DNA of 64,000 nucleotides from assembly GCF_003096595.1 (NCBI RefSeq), contig NZ_QEKO01000002.1:373064-437063 (forward strand). The letters are read 5' to 3'. A program made the position numbers and the translations under genes. This document shows positions 32,544 to 40,954 of this stretch, piece by piece (within the stretch, counting starts at the first letter, position 1; each line of letters starts with the position of its first letter). Source of the DNA: Pusillimonas noertemannii. Lineage in GTDB: Bacteria > Pseudomonadota > Gammaproteobacteria > Burkholderiales > Burkholderiaceae_B. The notes under the pieces were generated by a model, which saw nothing but the letters and a program-made list of their open reading frames with translations, was not told the DNA's origin and did no database searches.

Positions 32544-33275
32544 CTAGCCGCCCAGGTAGGCGTTGAGCAGTTCCGGATCGTTCTTCAGGCTGGCGCTGTC
32601 CTTCTCGGCGATGACCTCGCCGGTTTCCAGCACATAGGCCCGCGAGGCTACGTTCAGGGCCTTGTGCACGTTCTGCTCCACCACCAGAATGGAAACACCA
32701 TGGGCGTTGATCTCGCGGATGACGTCGAATACTTCGTCGGCCATGCGCGGACTCAGGCCGAGGCTGGGTTCGTCGAGGATCAGCAGTTGCGGCTCGGACA
32801 TCAGTGCGCGCGCAATGGCCAGCATCTGCTGCTCGCCCCCGCTTAGCGTTCCGGCCAGCTGCCGGGCGCGTTCACGCAGGCGCGGAAAGCGATGAAAGGC
32901 GATTTCCTTGCGGCGCCGCAGCTCTACCTTGGAATTGAGCAGGTAGCCGCCCAGCTCGACGTTTTCTTCCACGGTCATCTCGGGCCATACATGGCGCTCT
33001 TCGGGGCAGTGCGATATGCCGAGGCGCAAGATGGCTTCGGGCGGGCTGCCGGCGATGCCCTGCCCCTTCCACCGTATGGCGCCGGCGCTGGGCTTGATCA
33101 GCCCCGAGATGGTGCGCAAGGTGGTCGATTTTCCGGCGCCGTTGGCGCCCAGCAGGGCCACGACCTCTTTATGGCGCACCGAAAGGCTGATGCCGTGCAG
33201 CGCGACCAGGTTGCCGTAGCCCGCCACGACATTGTCCAGCTCGAGCAGGACCTCGGATTCATTTTGATGCGTCAT
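32544..33275 (-). CDS. livF: Branched-chain-type ABC transporter ATPase (LivF)
   Basis: 243 residues. Walker A GANGAGKS, signature LSGGEQQM and Walker B LLILDEPSLGLS; the VEQNVHKALNVA motif is typical of LivF. It energises the importer with LivG. ATG 33275 overlaps the LivG stop by ATGA. The operon order livK-H-M-G-F (transcribed leftward) is canonical. The imported ligand may be an amide or amino acid in view of the divergent asparaginase-family gene. Confidence 0.9.
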   Translation of the reverse strand: MTHQNESEVLLELDNVVAGYGNLVALHGISLSVRHKEVVALLGANGAGKSTTLRTISGLIKPSAGAIRWKGQGIAGSPPEAILRLGISHCPEERHVWPEMTVEENVELGGYLLNSKVELRRRKEIAFHRFPRLRERARQLAGTLSGGEQQMLAIARALMSEPQLLILDEPSLGLSPRMADEVFDVIREINAHGVSILVVEQNVHKALNVASRAYVLETGEVIAEKDSASLKNDPELLNAYLGG

Positions 33276-34030
33276 GCCGCTGTCCCCATGTAGGCTTCCA
33301 ATACTTCTTCGTTCGCCTGGATCTCGGCCGGCGTGCCGGCGGCCAGCTTCTTGCCGAAGTTCATCACAACCACGTGATGCGACACCTGCATGACCAGGTG
33401 CATATTGTGCTCCACTAGCAGTAGCGACTCTACCCATTTGCCGGGCAGGGTGCGCAGCAGGCCGCCCAGTCCTTCCGCCTCGCGGCTGTTCAGGCCCGCG
33501 GCGGGTTCGTCAAGCATCAGCAACCTGGGCTTGGCGCCCAATGCAACGCCCACCTCGAGCAGCCTCAGCTCGCCGCAGGACAGCGATCCGGCCTCGACGT
33601 CTTGCCGCTTGCCAAGGCCCACCAGGTCAAGGATGGCGCGGGCCGATTCCTGTATTTCGGCCTGCACGCGGCGGCTGTCGGGCGCGCGCCAGAAGGTGCG
33701 CCACAAGGGCGTGCGGTCGCGCAGGTAGTGGGCGTGGACGATGTTCTCGAAGGCGCTGAGGCCGCGCAGCACGTTTGTTTTCTGGAATGTGCGGATGACC
33801 CCGCGTTGCGCCATGTCGTACGGCTTGCTGGCGGTAACGTCGGCTCCATCCCAGAACACCTGGCCCCTGGTGGGCTGATAAAAGCCGGTAATGAGATTGA
33901 AGCAGGTGGTCTTGCCTGCGCCATTGGGGCCGATGAGGCTGACGATCTGGCCCTTGGGAACGGTGAAGTTGATGTCCTGCACGGCATGGATGCCGCCGAA
34001 CGACTTGCTCAAGCCCTTTACTTCAAGCAT
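33272..34030 (-). CDS. livG: Branched-chain-type ABC transporter ATPase (LivG)
   Basis: 252 residues. Walker A GPNGAGKT, the LivG-specific long loop after it, signature LSCGELRLLE and Walker B LLMLDEPAAGLN; LLVEHNMHLVMQVSHHVVVM ends the domain. The signature has Cys in place of the usual Gly (LSCGE), a variant seen in some LivG proteins. ATG 34030 overlaps the LivM end by 8 bases. Confidence 0.9.
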   Translation of the reverse strand: MLEVKGLSKSFGGIHAVQDINFTVPKGQIVSLIGPNGAGKTTCFNLITGFYQPTRGQVFWDGADVTASKPYDMAQRGVIRTFQKTNVLRGLSAFENIVHAHYLRDRTPLWRTFWRAPDSRRVQAEIQESARAILDLVGLGKRQDVEAGSLSCGELRLLEVGVALGAKPRLLMLDEPAAGLNSREAEGLGGLLRTLPGKWVESLLLVEHNMHLVMQVSHHVVVMNFGKKLAAGTPAEIQANEEVLEAYMGTAA

Positions 34031-34982
34031 GGGACGCCCTTTTATAGAAGATCGGGAAGCGCCGGCGCACATAGCCCATGACGCCGTCGGGCGCGAACAG
34101 CACCACCGCCATGACGATCAGGCCGAACAGCGACAGGCGCACTTCTTTGAATTCACGCAGGTATTCCTCGAGCAAGGTCACGATGACGGCGCCCAGAATG
34201 GGGCCCACCAGCGAGCCTTTGCCCCCGAGCAGCACGATGATGATCATCGTGGCGGTGAACGGGAAGGCGAAGACCTCGGGGCCGACAAACGAGATATAGG
34301 TGGCGTAGTAGGCGCCCGAGACGCCCGCCAGGAACGCCGCCACCACGAACACGAACATGGAATAGCGCAGCGGATTGATGCCGACCGACTGCGCCACGTA
34401 GTTGTTCTCGCGCAAGGTTACGGCGGCGCGGCCGGCGCTGGAGCGCACGACCCGCCAGGTGACGAACAGGGTGAAGGCGGTAAGCACGACGCCCATCATG
34501 ACGAAGCCGCGCTTGCCGTGCAGCCAGGGCCACCAGTCGAGGATGGCCGGCCTGGCGATGCCCGATATGCCCATCGGGCCATTGGTCAGGCCGATCCAGT
34601 TGCTGGCCAGCAGGCGCAGCACTTCGGCGAAGGCCAGCGTGACAATGACGAAGAACGGCCCGTTCAGCCTTAGCGTGATGCGTCCGATGAACCATCCGGC
34701 CACCGCCGCGATGACGGCCGCCAGCGGTATGGTCACCAGCATGGGCCAGCCGACATCGGGGCTGCTGAGTATGGCCACCGAATACGCGCCCAGCCCGAAG
34801 AATGCGACGTGGCCAAGTGGGAACTCGCCCACATAGCCCACGATGAGGTTCAGGCTGGCCGACAGGATGGTATAGAGCAGCACCAGAATAAGAATGTGCA
34901 GCAGGTATTCGTTCTGCAGGAAGGCGCCGAGCAGGAAGGCAATGACCAGGAATGCCGCCATGGCGTTACGTTCGAAATTCAT
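34023..34982 (-). CDS. livM: Branched-chain-type ABC transporter permease (LivM)
   Basis: 319 residues with about nine membrane segments. Motifs SLNLIVGYVGEFPLGHVAFF and LRENNYVAQSVGINPLRYSM, then GYVGEFPLG and GGKGSLVGPILGA, mark the LivM family. It starts one base after the LivH stop. Confidence 0.9.
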   Translation of the reverse strand: MNFERNAMAAFLVIAFLLGAFLQNEYLLHILILVLLYTILSASLNLIVGYVGEFPLGHVAFFGLGAYSVAILSSPDVGWPMLVTIPLAAVIAAVAGWFIGRITLRLNGPFFVIVTLAFAEVLRLLASNWIGLTNGPMGISGIARPAILDWWPWLHGKRGFVMMGVVLTAFTLFVTWRVVRSSAGRAAVTLRENNYVAQSVGINPLRYSMFVFVVAAFLAGVSGAYYATYISFVGPEVFAFPFTATMIIIVLLGGKGSLVGPILGAVIVTLLEEYLREFKEVRLSLFGLIVMAVVLFAPDGVMGYVRRRFPIFYKRASHA

Positions 34983-35858
34983 TTAGGCACGCTCCGCTCG
35001 TATCGAGAACAAACCGTAGGGGCGGAAGAAAAGAATCAATATCACCAGTGCAAAACCCACCATGTCCACAGTACCCGTCTGCACGTATCCCCCCCACAAT
35101 GCTTCGGCCACGCCCAGGATGAGCCCGCCCAGAATGGCGCCGGCAAAATTGCCCATGCCGCCCAGAATGACCACGACAAACGCCTTCAGGCTGATCAGCC
35201 CGCCGATGGAGGCCTGGGCCACATAGATCGAGCCCAGCAGCATGCCTGAAGTGGCCGCCAGCGCCGAACCCAGCGCAAACGTCGAGGCATAGATCGACGC
35301 GGTGTTGATGCCCACCAGGCTGGCCGCGGTAGCGTCCTGGAAAGTGGCCCGCATGGCGCGGCCCAGCTTGGTCTTCTGGATGAGCAGGCGCGCGCCCACG
35401 ATGGCCAGGATGGACACCGCCACGGCGAATATGCGCACTTTGGTGATAATGACCGGCCCCAGCAGCAGCGGCGCGTTCGAGACCGGAGCCACGACCTTGT
35501 GGGGCGCGGTGCCGACCAGCAGCAAGGCGGTATTGGTCAGGAATATCGCCAGGCCGATGGTCAGCAGGATGCCGGGCTCGGGCCCTTTGTCGCGTACTCG
35601 TACGATGATGAACCGGTCGAGCAGCCAGCCGAACGCCGCCATGACGGCCACGACGACGACCAGGCCGCTGAAGAAATCAAGGCCCAGCTGGCTGGTTACG
35701 ACCCAGCCAAGTATGCCTCCCATCATGTAGAACTCGCCATGGGCGAAGTTCACCAAGCGCATCAGGCCGAAGATCAATGTAAGCCCCAGCGCCGACAGCG
35801 CATAGAAGGTTCCATTGACCAAGCCGTTCAGTACGAACTGCAGGAACAGATCAAACAC
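34983..35858 (-). CDS. livH: Branched-chain-type ABC transporter permease (LivH)
   Basis: 291 residues, eight to nine membrane helices. ALSALGLTLIFGLMRLVNFA HG-type start (ALGLTLIFGLMRLVNFAHG) and MRATFQDATAASLVGINTAS and GGMGNFAGAILGG identify LivH. It follows the LivK gene by 41 bases and precedes LivM, completing the membrane pore of this importer. Confidence 0.9.
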   Translation of the reverse strand: MFDLFLQFVLNGLVNGTFYALSALGLTLIFGLMRLVNFAHGEFYMMGGILGWVVTSQLGLDFFSGLVVVVAVMAAFGWLLDRFIIVRVRDKGPEPGILLTIGLAIFLTNTALLLVGTAPHKVVAPVSNAPLLLGPVIITKVRIFAVAVSILAIVGARLLIQKTKLGRAMRATFQDATAASLVGINTASIYASTFALGSALAATSGMLLGSIYVAQASIGGLISLKAFVVVILGGMGNFAGAILGGLILGVAEALWGGYVQTGTVDMVGFALVILILFFRPYGLFSIRAERA

Positions 35859-35899
35859 CTGTCATCTCCATAAGGTGGGCTTGCGCCCGGCAAGCATTG

Positions 35900-37030
35900 T
35901 CATTCGGGCGTGACGGTGGCGCGATCGACGATTTGGGGGGCGCCTTCGTGCAGCTTTACCAGCACCGCGTCAAAGCCGTAGCCCTGGCCCTTGTCGGTGA
36001 ACTTGAAGGTGCCGTTGGGGCCCTTGTAGTCGGTGGCCGGCAGGGCGTCGCGTATTTTCTGCGGCGTGGCTTCGCCCGCGCGCTCGATGGCGTCCATGAC
36101 GATGTTCAGCGCGTTGTAGCCCGCCGCCGAATACTTGCCCGGCAGCTCGTTGTAGGCTTCCTGGTATTCCTTGACGAACACCTTGTTCTCGGGACGGTCG
36201 ATGGTGTAGGCGTAGGGCACGGCGGCGTGGATGCCCTCGGCGGCCTCGCCGGCCAGCTTCACGAAATCGGCCGTGGCCCAGCTGCCCACCCCGAATACCT
36301 GGCTTTCAAGGCCGACTTCTTTCATCTGCTTGACCAGGATGGAGCCGTCCTGCGTCTCGGCGGCCACGAACACGCCATCGGGCTTGGCGGCGCGCACGCG
36401 GGTAAGCAGCGTGTAGAAATCGGTAGCGCCATGGTCGAAGTACAGTTTCATGGCGGTTTCACCGCCCGCCGCTTCGATCTGGCTGGAGAATTCGCTGATG
36501 CCGCCCCTGCCCCAGTCGTCGTTCACGCCGATGTAGGCGATTTTCTTGAGCTTGAGCTGATCGACCAGTATCTTGGCAAAGGCCTTGGCAAGCAGGCCGT
36601 CGGTCTCGGCGCTGCGGAAGAACCATTTGTTGCCGCGCTCGGTCAGGTCGCTTTTCGACGAAATGCCCGACACCATGGGTACCTGGTATTTTTCTATGAC
36701 GCTCATGGCGGCGATGGTTGCCGAGCTGCAGAACGCCCCCACGATCACGGGCACCTGGTCTTTCTGGATGAGCTTTTCGGCCGCGCTGACCGTTTTCGAG
36801 GGCTGGCACTGGCCGTCTTCTACCACCAGTTCGTACTTGACGCCGTTTTCGCCCGCCTTGGCATTGCGCTCGGCCACGGCAATTTTTGCGCCATTCACAG
36901 CCGAGACGCCGTTATAGGCGACCGACCCGGTTAAGGGTTCGATCAGGCCGATTTTGACTGTTTCGGCGGCGTGCGCGGACAAGGCTGCGCAACAAGCGGT
37001 AAGCGCCGCAGCGAGGATGGTCATCTTCAT
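35900..37030 (-). CDS. livK: Branched-chain-type ABC transporter substrate-binding protein (LivK)
   Basis: 376 residues. A signal peptide (MKMTILAAALTACCAALSAH then AA) is followed by the LIV-binding fold: VKIGLIEPLTGSVAYNG, ELVVEDGQCQPSKTVSAAEK, VPVIVGAFCSSATIAAMSV, and IAYIGVNDDWGRGG. It binds the transported ligand in the periplasm. AGGAG precedes ATG 37030 (37024 is possible). It is the first gene of the liv operon and is divergent from the asparaginase-family gene across two perfect palindromes. Confidence 0.9.
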   Translation of the reverse strand: MKMTILAAALTACCAALSAHAAETVKIGLIEPLTGSVAYNGVSAVNGAKIAVAERNAKAGENGVKYELVVEDGQCQPSKTVSAAEKLIQKDQVPVIVGAFCSSATIAAMSVIEKYQVPMVSGISSKSDLTERGNKWFFRSAETDGLLAKAFAKILVDQLKLKKIAYIGVNDDWGRGGISEFSSQIEAAGGETAMKLYFDHGATDFYTLLTRVRAAKPDGVFVAAETQDGSILVKQMKEVGLESQVFGVGSWATADFVKLAGEAAEGIHAAVPYAYTIDRPENKVFVKEYQEAYNELPGKYSAAGYNALNIVMDAIERAGEATPQKIRDALPATDYKGPNGTFKFTDKGQGYGFDAVLVKLHEGAPQIVDRATVTPE

Positions 37031-37080
37031 GATTGTGTCTCCTGTTGAATGAAAGAGAGTTGCCGCCATCTGCCGCAACG

Positions 37081-37100
37081 GTTAATAATCGAATATTAAC
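37081..37100. promoter_or_regulatory. Palindromic operator candidate GTTAATA-N6-TATTAAC
   Basis: GTTAATAATCGAATATTAAC has perfect 7-bp arms around ATCGAA. It lies 50 bases upstream of livK in the divergent region with the asparaginase-family gene. Its strict symmetry and AT-rich setting make it a likely operator for the regulator of both operons, perhaps not encoded in the window. Confidence 0.55.
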
Positions 37101-37124
37101 TAAACGATCAATAAATTAAAAAGC

Positions 37125-37138
37125 TAGGGAATTCCCTA
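37125..37138. promoter_or_regulatory. Palindrome TAGGGAATTCCCTA
   Basis: A perfect 14-bp palindrome lies 36 bases before the asparaginase-family start (37175) and 25 bases after the first palindrome. It is a second candidate regulatory site in the livK/asparaginase divergent promoter. Confidence 0.45.
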
Positions 37139-37174
37139 AAATTGGCTTCAGCAAGCCACAAGGAGCCAAGAGCC

Positions 37175-38149
37175 ATGACGCAGCCCATAGTGAATGTGTA
37201 CGTGCTGGGCGGAACCATTACCATGGCCCCCGGCGCCAAGGGCATCACGCCTCAGCTTACGGGTGACGACCTGGCTGCCGGCCTGCCCGCCTTGAAAGAC
37301 ATCGCCCAATTGAAGGTGCATACACCCTTCTTGAAACCGGGCGCTTCTTTGACCATGGACGAGATCGCGCAAGTGGCGCGCGATATGGCCGCTGATGTCT
37401 CGGCCGCGGGTTGCGTCGTCGTGCAGGGCACCGACACCATCGATGAAACCAGCTTTCTATTGCAGCTGCTGTACAGTGGCGATGGCCCGGTGGTGATGAC
37501 GGGCGCCATGCGGGGCGCGGCCGCGCCCGGCGCCGACGGCCCCGCGAACCTGATGGCTGCCGTGGCGGTGGCCGCCAGCCCGCAGATGCAAGGCTGCGGC
37601 GTGCTCGTAGTGTTGAACGACGAAATCCACCACGCCTGCGCAGTGGAGAAAATGCACAAGGGGCTGGCCAGCGCGTTTCAATCACCCAACGGCGGGCCGT
37701 TGGGCTATTACGTGGAAGGCGGCTTGCGCATTTTGCGCGACATGCCGGCGCACAAAATGCCGCGGTTCGCACCCACGCGATTCGGCAAGATTGCATTGAT
37801 AAAGACAAGCCTGGACGACCAGCCCGACCTGCTCGCCGCCCTGCCCGGGCTTGGCTATGAAGGCGTTGTGGTCGAAGCCATGGGTGCCGGGCACACATCG
37901 GAAAAATGGGCGCCCGCGCTCGAGGCCGTTGCGGACAAGATGCCGGTCGTGCTGGCCTCGCGTGTTATGAGCGGGCCAGTTTTTCGCAACACCTACGGCT
38001 TCCCTGGTTCGGAAATAGACCTGCTTGGGCGCGGCCTTGTACCGGCCGGATGGCTCTCGCCGCACAAGGCGCGCCTGCTGCTTTCTGTGGCGGTGGGCTG
38101 CGGGCTGGACGGGCAGGCGCTAAGCGCCGCGTTCGAGGCCTTCAATTAG
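37175..38149 (+). CDS. Asparaginase/glutaminase-family amidohydrolase
   Basis: 324 residues. The N-terminal VLGGTITM holds the nucleophile Thr14, and VQGTDTIDET near 88-97 holds the second catalytic Thr-Asp pair. Central DEIHHACAVEKMHK and C-terminal SRVMSGPVFRNTYGFPGSE match type II asparaginase-like proteins, but no signal peptide is present, so it acts in the cytoplasm. It should hydrolyse L-asparagine, L-glutamine or a related amide. It is divergent from an LIV-type importer, so transport and hydrolysis of the same amide are probably co-regulated. Confidence 0.85.
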   Translation: MTQPIVNVYVLGGTITMAPGAKGITPQLTGDDLAAGLPALKDIAQLKVHTPFLKPGASLTMDEIAQVARDMAADVSAAGCVVVQGTDTIDETSFLLQLLYSGDGPVVMTGAMRGAAAPGADGPANLMAAVAVAASPQMQGCGVLVVLNDEIHHACAVEKMHKGLASAFQSPNGGPLGYYVEGGLRILRDMPAHKMPRFAPTRFGKIALIKTSLDDQPDLLAALPGLGYEGVVVEAMGAGHTSEKWAPALEAVADKMPVVLASRVMSGPVFRNTYGFPGSEIDLLGRGLVPAGWLSPHKARLLLSVAVGCGLDGQALSAAFEAFN

Positions 38150-38195
38150 ATTCCGAGGCACTGTCTTGCAAGAACGCCGGCACAAGTATCGCCCG

Positions 38196-39239
38196 CTATG
38201 GCTTGCCTAGGTTGATCATCCGCTGGAACGCCGATTCCCACTTTTCGGATTCGTCCAGTATTTGCACGGGGTCGACCAGCGAAGTGCGCATCTTGTGCAA
38301 GGGCGAAGCCACCTTGGAATTGGTGGGCACATAGTCCAGCTGCAGGAATATTTTCTGCGCCTCTTCCGACAGCAAGTAGTCGTAGAACAGCAAGGCGGCA
38401 TTGGGATGAGGCGCCTGCTTGGCCACGCCCGCGCCGCTGGCCCGCGCAATAGCCGGGTCCAGCACGAACCAGTCGATGGGCGCGCCCTTCTTCTTTGACT
38501 GCTCGGGCATGTAGTTGTACACGGTAAGCGCCAAAGGCACTTCGCCCGCCACCACCAGGTTGTTGAGCAATGAATGGCCCTTGCGCGCCGATATCCCATT
38601 CTGCTGTGCCAGCTTGTCGAAGAAGGCGATGCCTTTCTCCTCCCCCATGTCGCTGACCACCGTGGCATACCATTCAGAGACGTCGGCCTCGATGGCCAGC
38701 TTGCCCTTCCACTTGGGGTCGAGCAGGTCGTCGAATGTCTTGGGCAGGTCTTGCTTCTTGAGCAGGTTCGTGTTGTAGGCCTGCACCCATACCGCCAGGA
38801 AAGACGCCGCCCAGCCGTGATGCGGCCGCAGTGCGCCAGGTATCAGGTTGGCCTGCGCCGGCGATTCTATGGGCAGCAGCACGCCCTCGCGAAACAGCGA
38901 CTCCATTTCGGGGGAGGCGCTTTGCACTATGTCGACCTCATGCCGGCCTGCGCCCGCCTCGGTAAGCGTGCGATGCAATACGTTCTCGGAGCCCGAGCGC
39001 CAGGACTTGACCTTGATGCCGTACTTTTTCTCGAAGGGCTCGACCAGGGGGGCGATGTCTTTCTGCGCCGTGCTGGTGTACAGGGTTAGCGTGCCTTCTT
39101 CCTTGGCCGCCTGCTCCAGCCTTTGCTGGCGATCGGCCCCTTTGTATGACGCCAGCGACTCTTGCGCCGCGCTGGGCAGCCAGGGCGTAGCCAGTGCAAG
39201 TGCAATGGCGGCCATGCTGGTGAAACGAACTACGCTCAT
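38196..39239 (-). CDS. Extracellular solute-binding protein, Fe3+/organic-type (copy A)
   Basis: 347 residues. The signal peptide is followed by the AfuA/FutA-like periplasmic-binding fold: KEEGTLTLYTSTAQKDIAPL, FEKKYGIKVKSWR, SLLNNLVVAGEVPLALTVYN and DPAIARASGAGVAKQAPHPN. It is a close paralogue of the protein at 48501-49562. Neither has permease or ATPase genes nearby. It reads alone leftward, 47 bases beyond the convergent asparaginase-family gene. Ligand could be an iron complex, a polyamine or an organic acid. Palindromic TTCT-N7-AGAA lies in its promoter. Confidence 0.85.
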   Translation of the reverse strand: MSVVRFTSMAAIALALATPWLPSAAQESLASYKGADRQQRLEQAAKEEGTLTLYTSTAQKDIAPLVEPFEKKYGIKVKSWRSGSENVLHRTLTEAGAGRHEVDIVQSASPEMESLFREGVLLPIESPAQANLIPGALRPHHGWAASFLAVWVQAYNTNLLKKQDLPKTFDDLLDPKWKGKLAIEADVSEWYATVVSDMGEEKGIAFFDKLAQQNGISARKGHSLLNNLVVAGEVPLALTVYNYMPEQSKKKGAPIDWFVLDPAIARASGAGVAKQAPHPNAALLFYDYLLSEEAQKIFLQLDYVPTNSKVASPLHKMRTSLVDPVQILDESEKWESAFQRMINLGKP

Positions 39240-39622
39240 GCCTTCCCCCTTCGTCAATGATCAAGATGTTCGGACGAAACGCCTCGCCCGACTCGTTTGT
39301 GACAGCAGTGGTGCAGCGCGCGACTCTACTCGCCGGAATGACTGTCGTGGCTTTGCGCGACGAACAACCGGCCATGACGATAAGCAGTCGGCCACAACAT
39401 ATCATTCTTATAAGCAGAACGTATTATCGTATGAAGGAACAGAAAATATAGGGATTCGAGGCTCGGGTGTCAAGGAAGGATTCGAAGCCCGGTATAGGAA
39501 CGCCCTTGCCGGCCGCCCCGAAAAAGATGCGACCGCCATGTAACGGAGAACGCAGGGCCGCGACCGTATGCCTCGCCGAAGCGGGCGTTCGCCCATTGCT
39601 CGAGTGGGGTCTTGCGCAGCGG
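39240..39622. other. Non-coding region upstream of solute-binding protein copy A
   Basis: No gene of plausible composition is present. ATTCTTATAAGCAGAAC (39404-39420) resembles the palindrome at 49586-49604 upstream of the paralogue, with the same TTCT-N7-AGAA core; this is probably the control element of the gene reading left. Otherwise nothing distinctive is seen. Confidence 0.4.
39404..39420. promoter_or_regulatory. TTCT-N7-AGAA operator-like element (copy A)
   Basis: ATTCTTATAAGCAGAAC carries TTCT and AGAA arms separated by seven bases. Twelve of 17 positions match GTTCTTTTATAAAGAAC upstream of the paralogous solute-binding gene at 49562. Shared promoter elements suggest one regulator for both. 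About 165 bases lie between it and the start at 39239. Confidence 0.45.
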
Positions 39623-40258
39623 TCAGCGGTTCAGGCGCGACGCGGTGAAGGTCTTGCTGTTGGCCACTTTTTCAAAGACATTCCTGAACTGGCGCGCCTT
39701 GAGGGTTTCTTCGCCGTTTACCCGCCAGTGCATCAACAGCATGTCGCCGGCTTTCTTGCCTTCTGCGCAGGCGCCCAGCCGCTTCATCACGGTGTCGAAA
39801 CGGCCCTTGCTTTGTATGAGGTTGTCCAGGTTGACGACGGCGGTCTCGGCGCGCGTTTCCTCGCCGCTGACGAAGGTGGTGGTGTGCCGGATTTCGGTCT
39901 TGCCGATCTTGTCCTCGATGGGTGAAGGCCCCGAGCAGTACATCGACCATGAAAGCCTGCCCTCTTTGAAGACAGGCTCGGGCTCGTCGCAACGTTCGTT
40001 CAGGCCCGCAACGCTGGCCTGCTGCTCGCGCACTTCGAGTTCGTGCAGGGCACGGTCGGCCTCGCCGTCCAGGCACACTCGCCACACCTTCTGGATCTCG
40101 AATGTGGTCTTGCCATCGCTGATGGTGCCGGTCTGCTCCATCAACCAAAGGCCCGGCTGGCGCGGGGGCATGTCGGCGGAAAGCTCAAAGGCCGGGGCGG
40201 CCGCCGAAGCACCCCAGGCCAGCGCGGCCAGGCAGCATTGCAAGCGTGCCCGCCGCAT
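39623..40258 (-). CDS. DUF3617-like secreted protein (copy 1)
   Basis: 211 residues with a signal peptide (MRRARLQCCLAALAWGASAA). The core RQPGLWLMEQTGTISDGK, followed by conserved cysteines and CDEPEPV, resembles the DUF3617 family of periplasmic proteins with pairwise cysteines. The start overlaps the stop of the second family copy as TAATG, so both are co-translated. Function of the family is unknown. It is homologous to the upstream gene over its full length by layout (PGLWxMxQTGT, LDxxADRALxELExxR). Confidence 0.65.
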   Translation of the reverse strand: MRRARLQCCLAALAWGASAAAPAFELSADMPPRQPGLWLMEQTGTISDGKTTFEIQKVWRVCLDGEADRALHELEVREQQASVAGLNERCDEPEPVFKEGRLSWSMYCSGPSPIEDKIGKTEIRHTTTFVSGEETRAETAVVNLDNLIQSKGRFDTVMKRLGACAEGKKAGDMLLMHWRVNGEETLKARQFRNVFEKVANSKTFTASRLNR

Positions 40259-40902
40259 TACATGGCCCCCAGGCGCTTGTTGATCTCCTTGCCTTCGTTC
40301 AGCATCTTGCCGACCACCCTGCTGGATTCATAGATGTTGTCTTTCCGGCCTTCATCGGGGTCGGCGTCGCTGTTGTAATGAAAGCCTTCGTCGATGTAAT
40401 CGCCCGGCTGCATGCCTGCCGGGCACTCGCCCACCCATTTCTGGTTCTCCACCAGGTCGACGTCGAGCAAGAGCATGACGTCGACGGGCGTGGCTTCTTG
40501 TTCGAACGTCGCCCGGGTGTCGCCGTCGAAAGCCACTTTCCAATGGTAGTCCTGGCCCGCGTCCTGGTGGTCGGTAAGGGAGTTGGTCCTGCAGATCATG
40601 TCGCCGGTCAACACATTTCCTTCCATGGTGAACCGCGGGGGCCGGCAATGGATGTCGCTATAAACGACCGTAAGCTCGTTTCTAAGAAGCTCGAGTTCAT
40701 ACAGGGCGCGGTCGGCCTTGGCGTCAAGGCAATAACGCTTGATGCTCCTGAGCTTGTTGGGCCCCACCGTACCGGTTTGCACCATTTCCCATAAGCCCGG
40801 CTTGCGTTGCGGAATATTGTCGGGCAGATCGTAGTTTGCGGCGAAGACGGAGCCCGACAGCGCCATGGCCAGGCCGAAAACGGAAGCATGAACACCCCTC
40901 AA
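40258..40902 (-). CDS. DUF3617-like secreted protein (copy 2)
   Basis: 214 residues. The best start is a TTG at 40902, directly after AGGAGGG and giving a good signal peptide (RGVHASVFGLAMALSGSVFA); the long upstream frame overlaps another gene's promoter and lacks a site. It shares PGLWEMVQTGTVG, LDAKADRALYELELLRNEL and paired Cys with the next gene, so the two are tandem paralogues. It is the first of the pair and is read leftward. Role unknown. Confidence 0.65.
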   Translation of the reverse strand: MRGVHASVFGLAMALSGSVFAANYDLPDNIPQRKPGLWEMVQTGTVGPNKLRSIKRYCLDAKADRALYELELLRNELTVVYSDIHCRPPRFTMEGNVLTGDMICRTNSLTDHQDAGQDYHWKVAFDGDTRATFEQEATPVDVMLLLDVDLVENQKWVGECPAGMQPGDYIDEGFHYNSDADPDEGRKDNIYESSRVVGKMLNEGKEINKRLGAM

Positions 40903-40954
40903 GACACCCTCCTCTGATCTCTTGCCAATGAAATGCGCGAGCCGGCCCGCCGGC

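Noticed and set aside
35897-36934. 345-residue rightward frame opposite livK
   Set aside because: Gly/Val/His-rich antisense shadow; livK has a signal peptide and a complete family fold.
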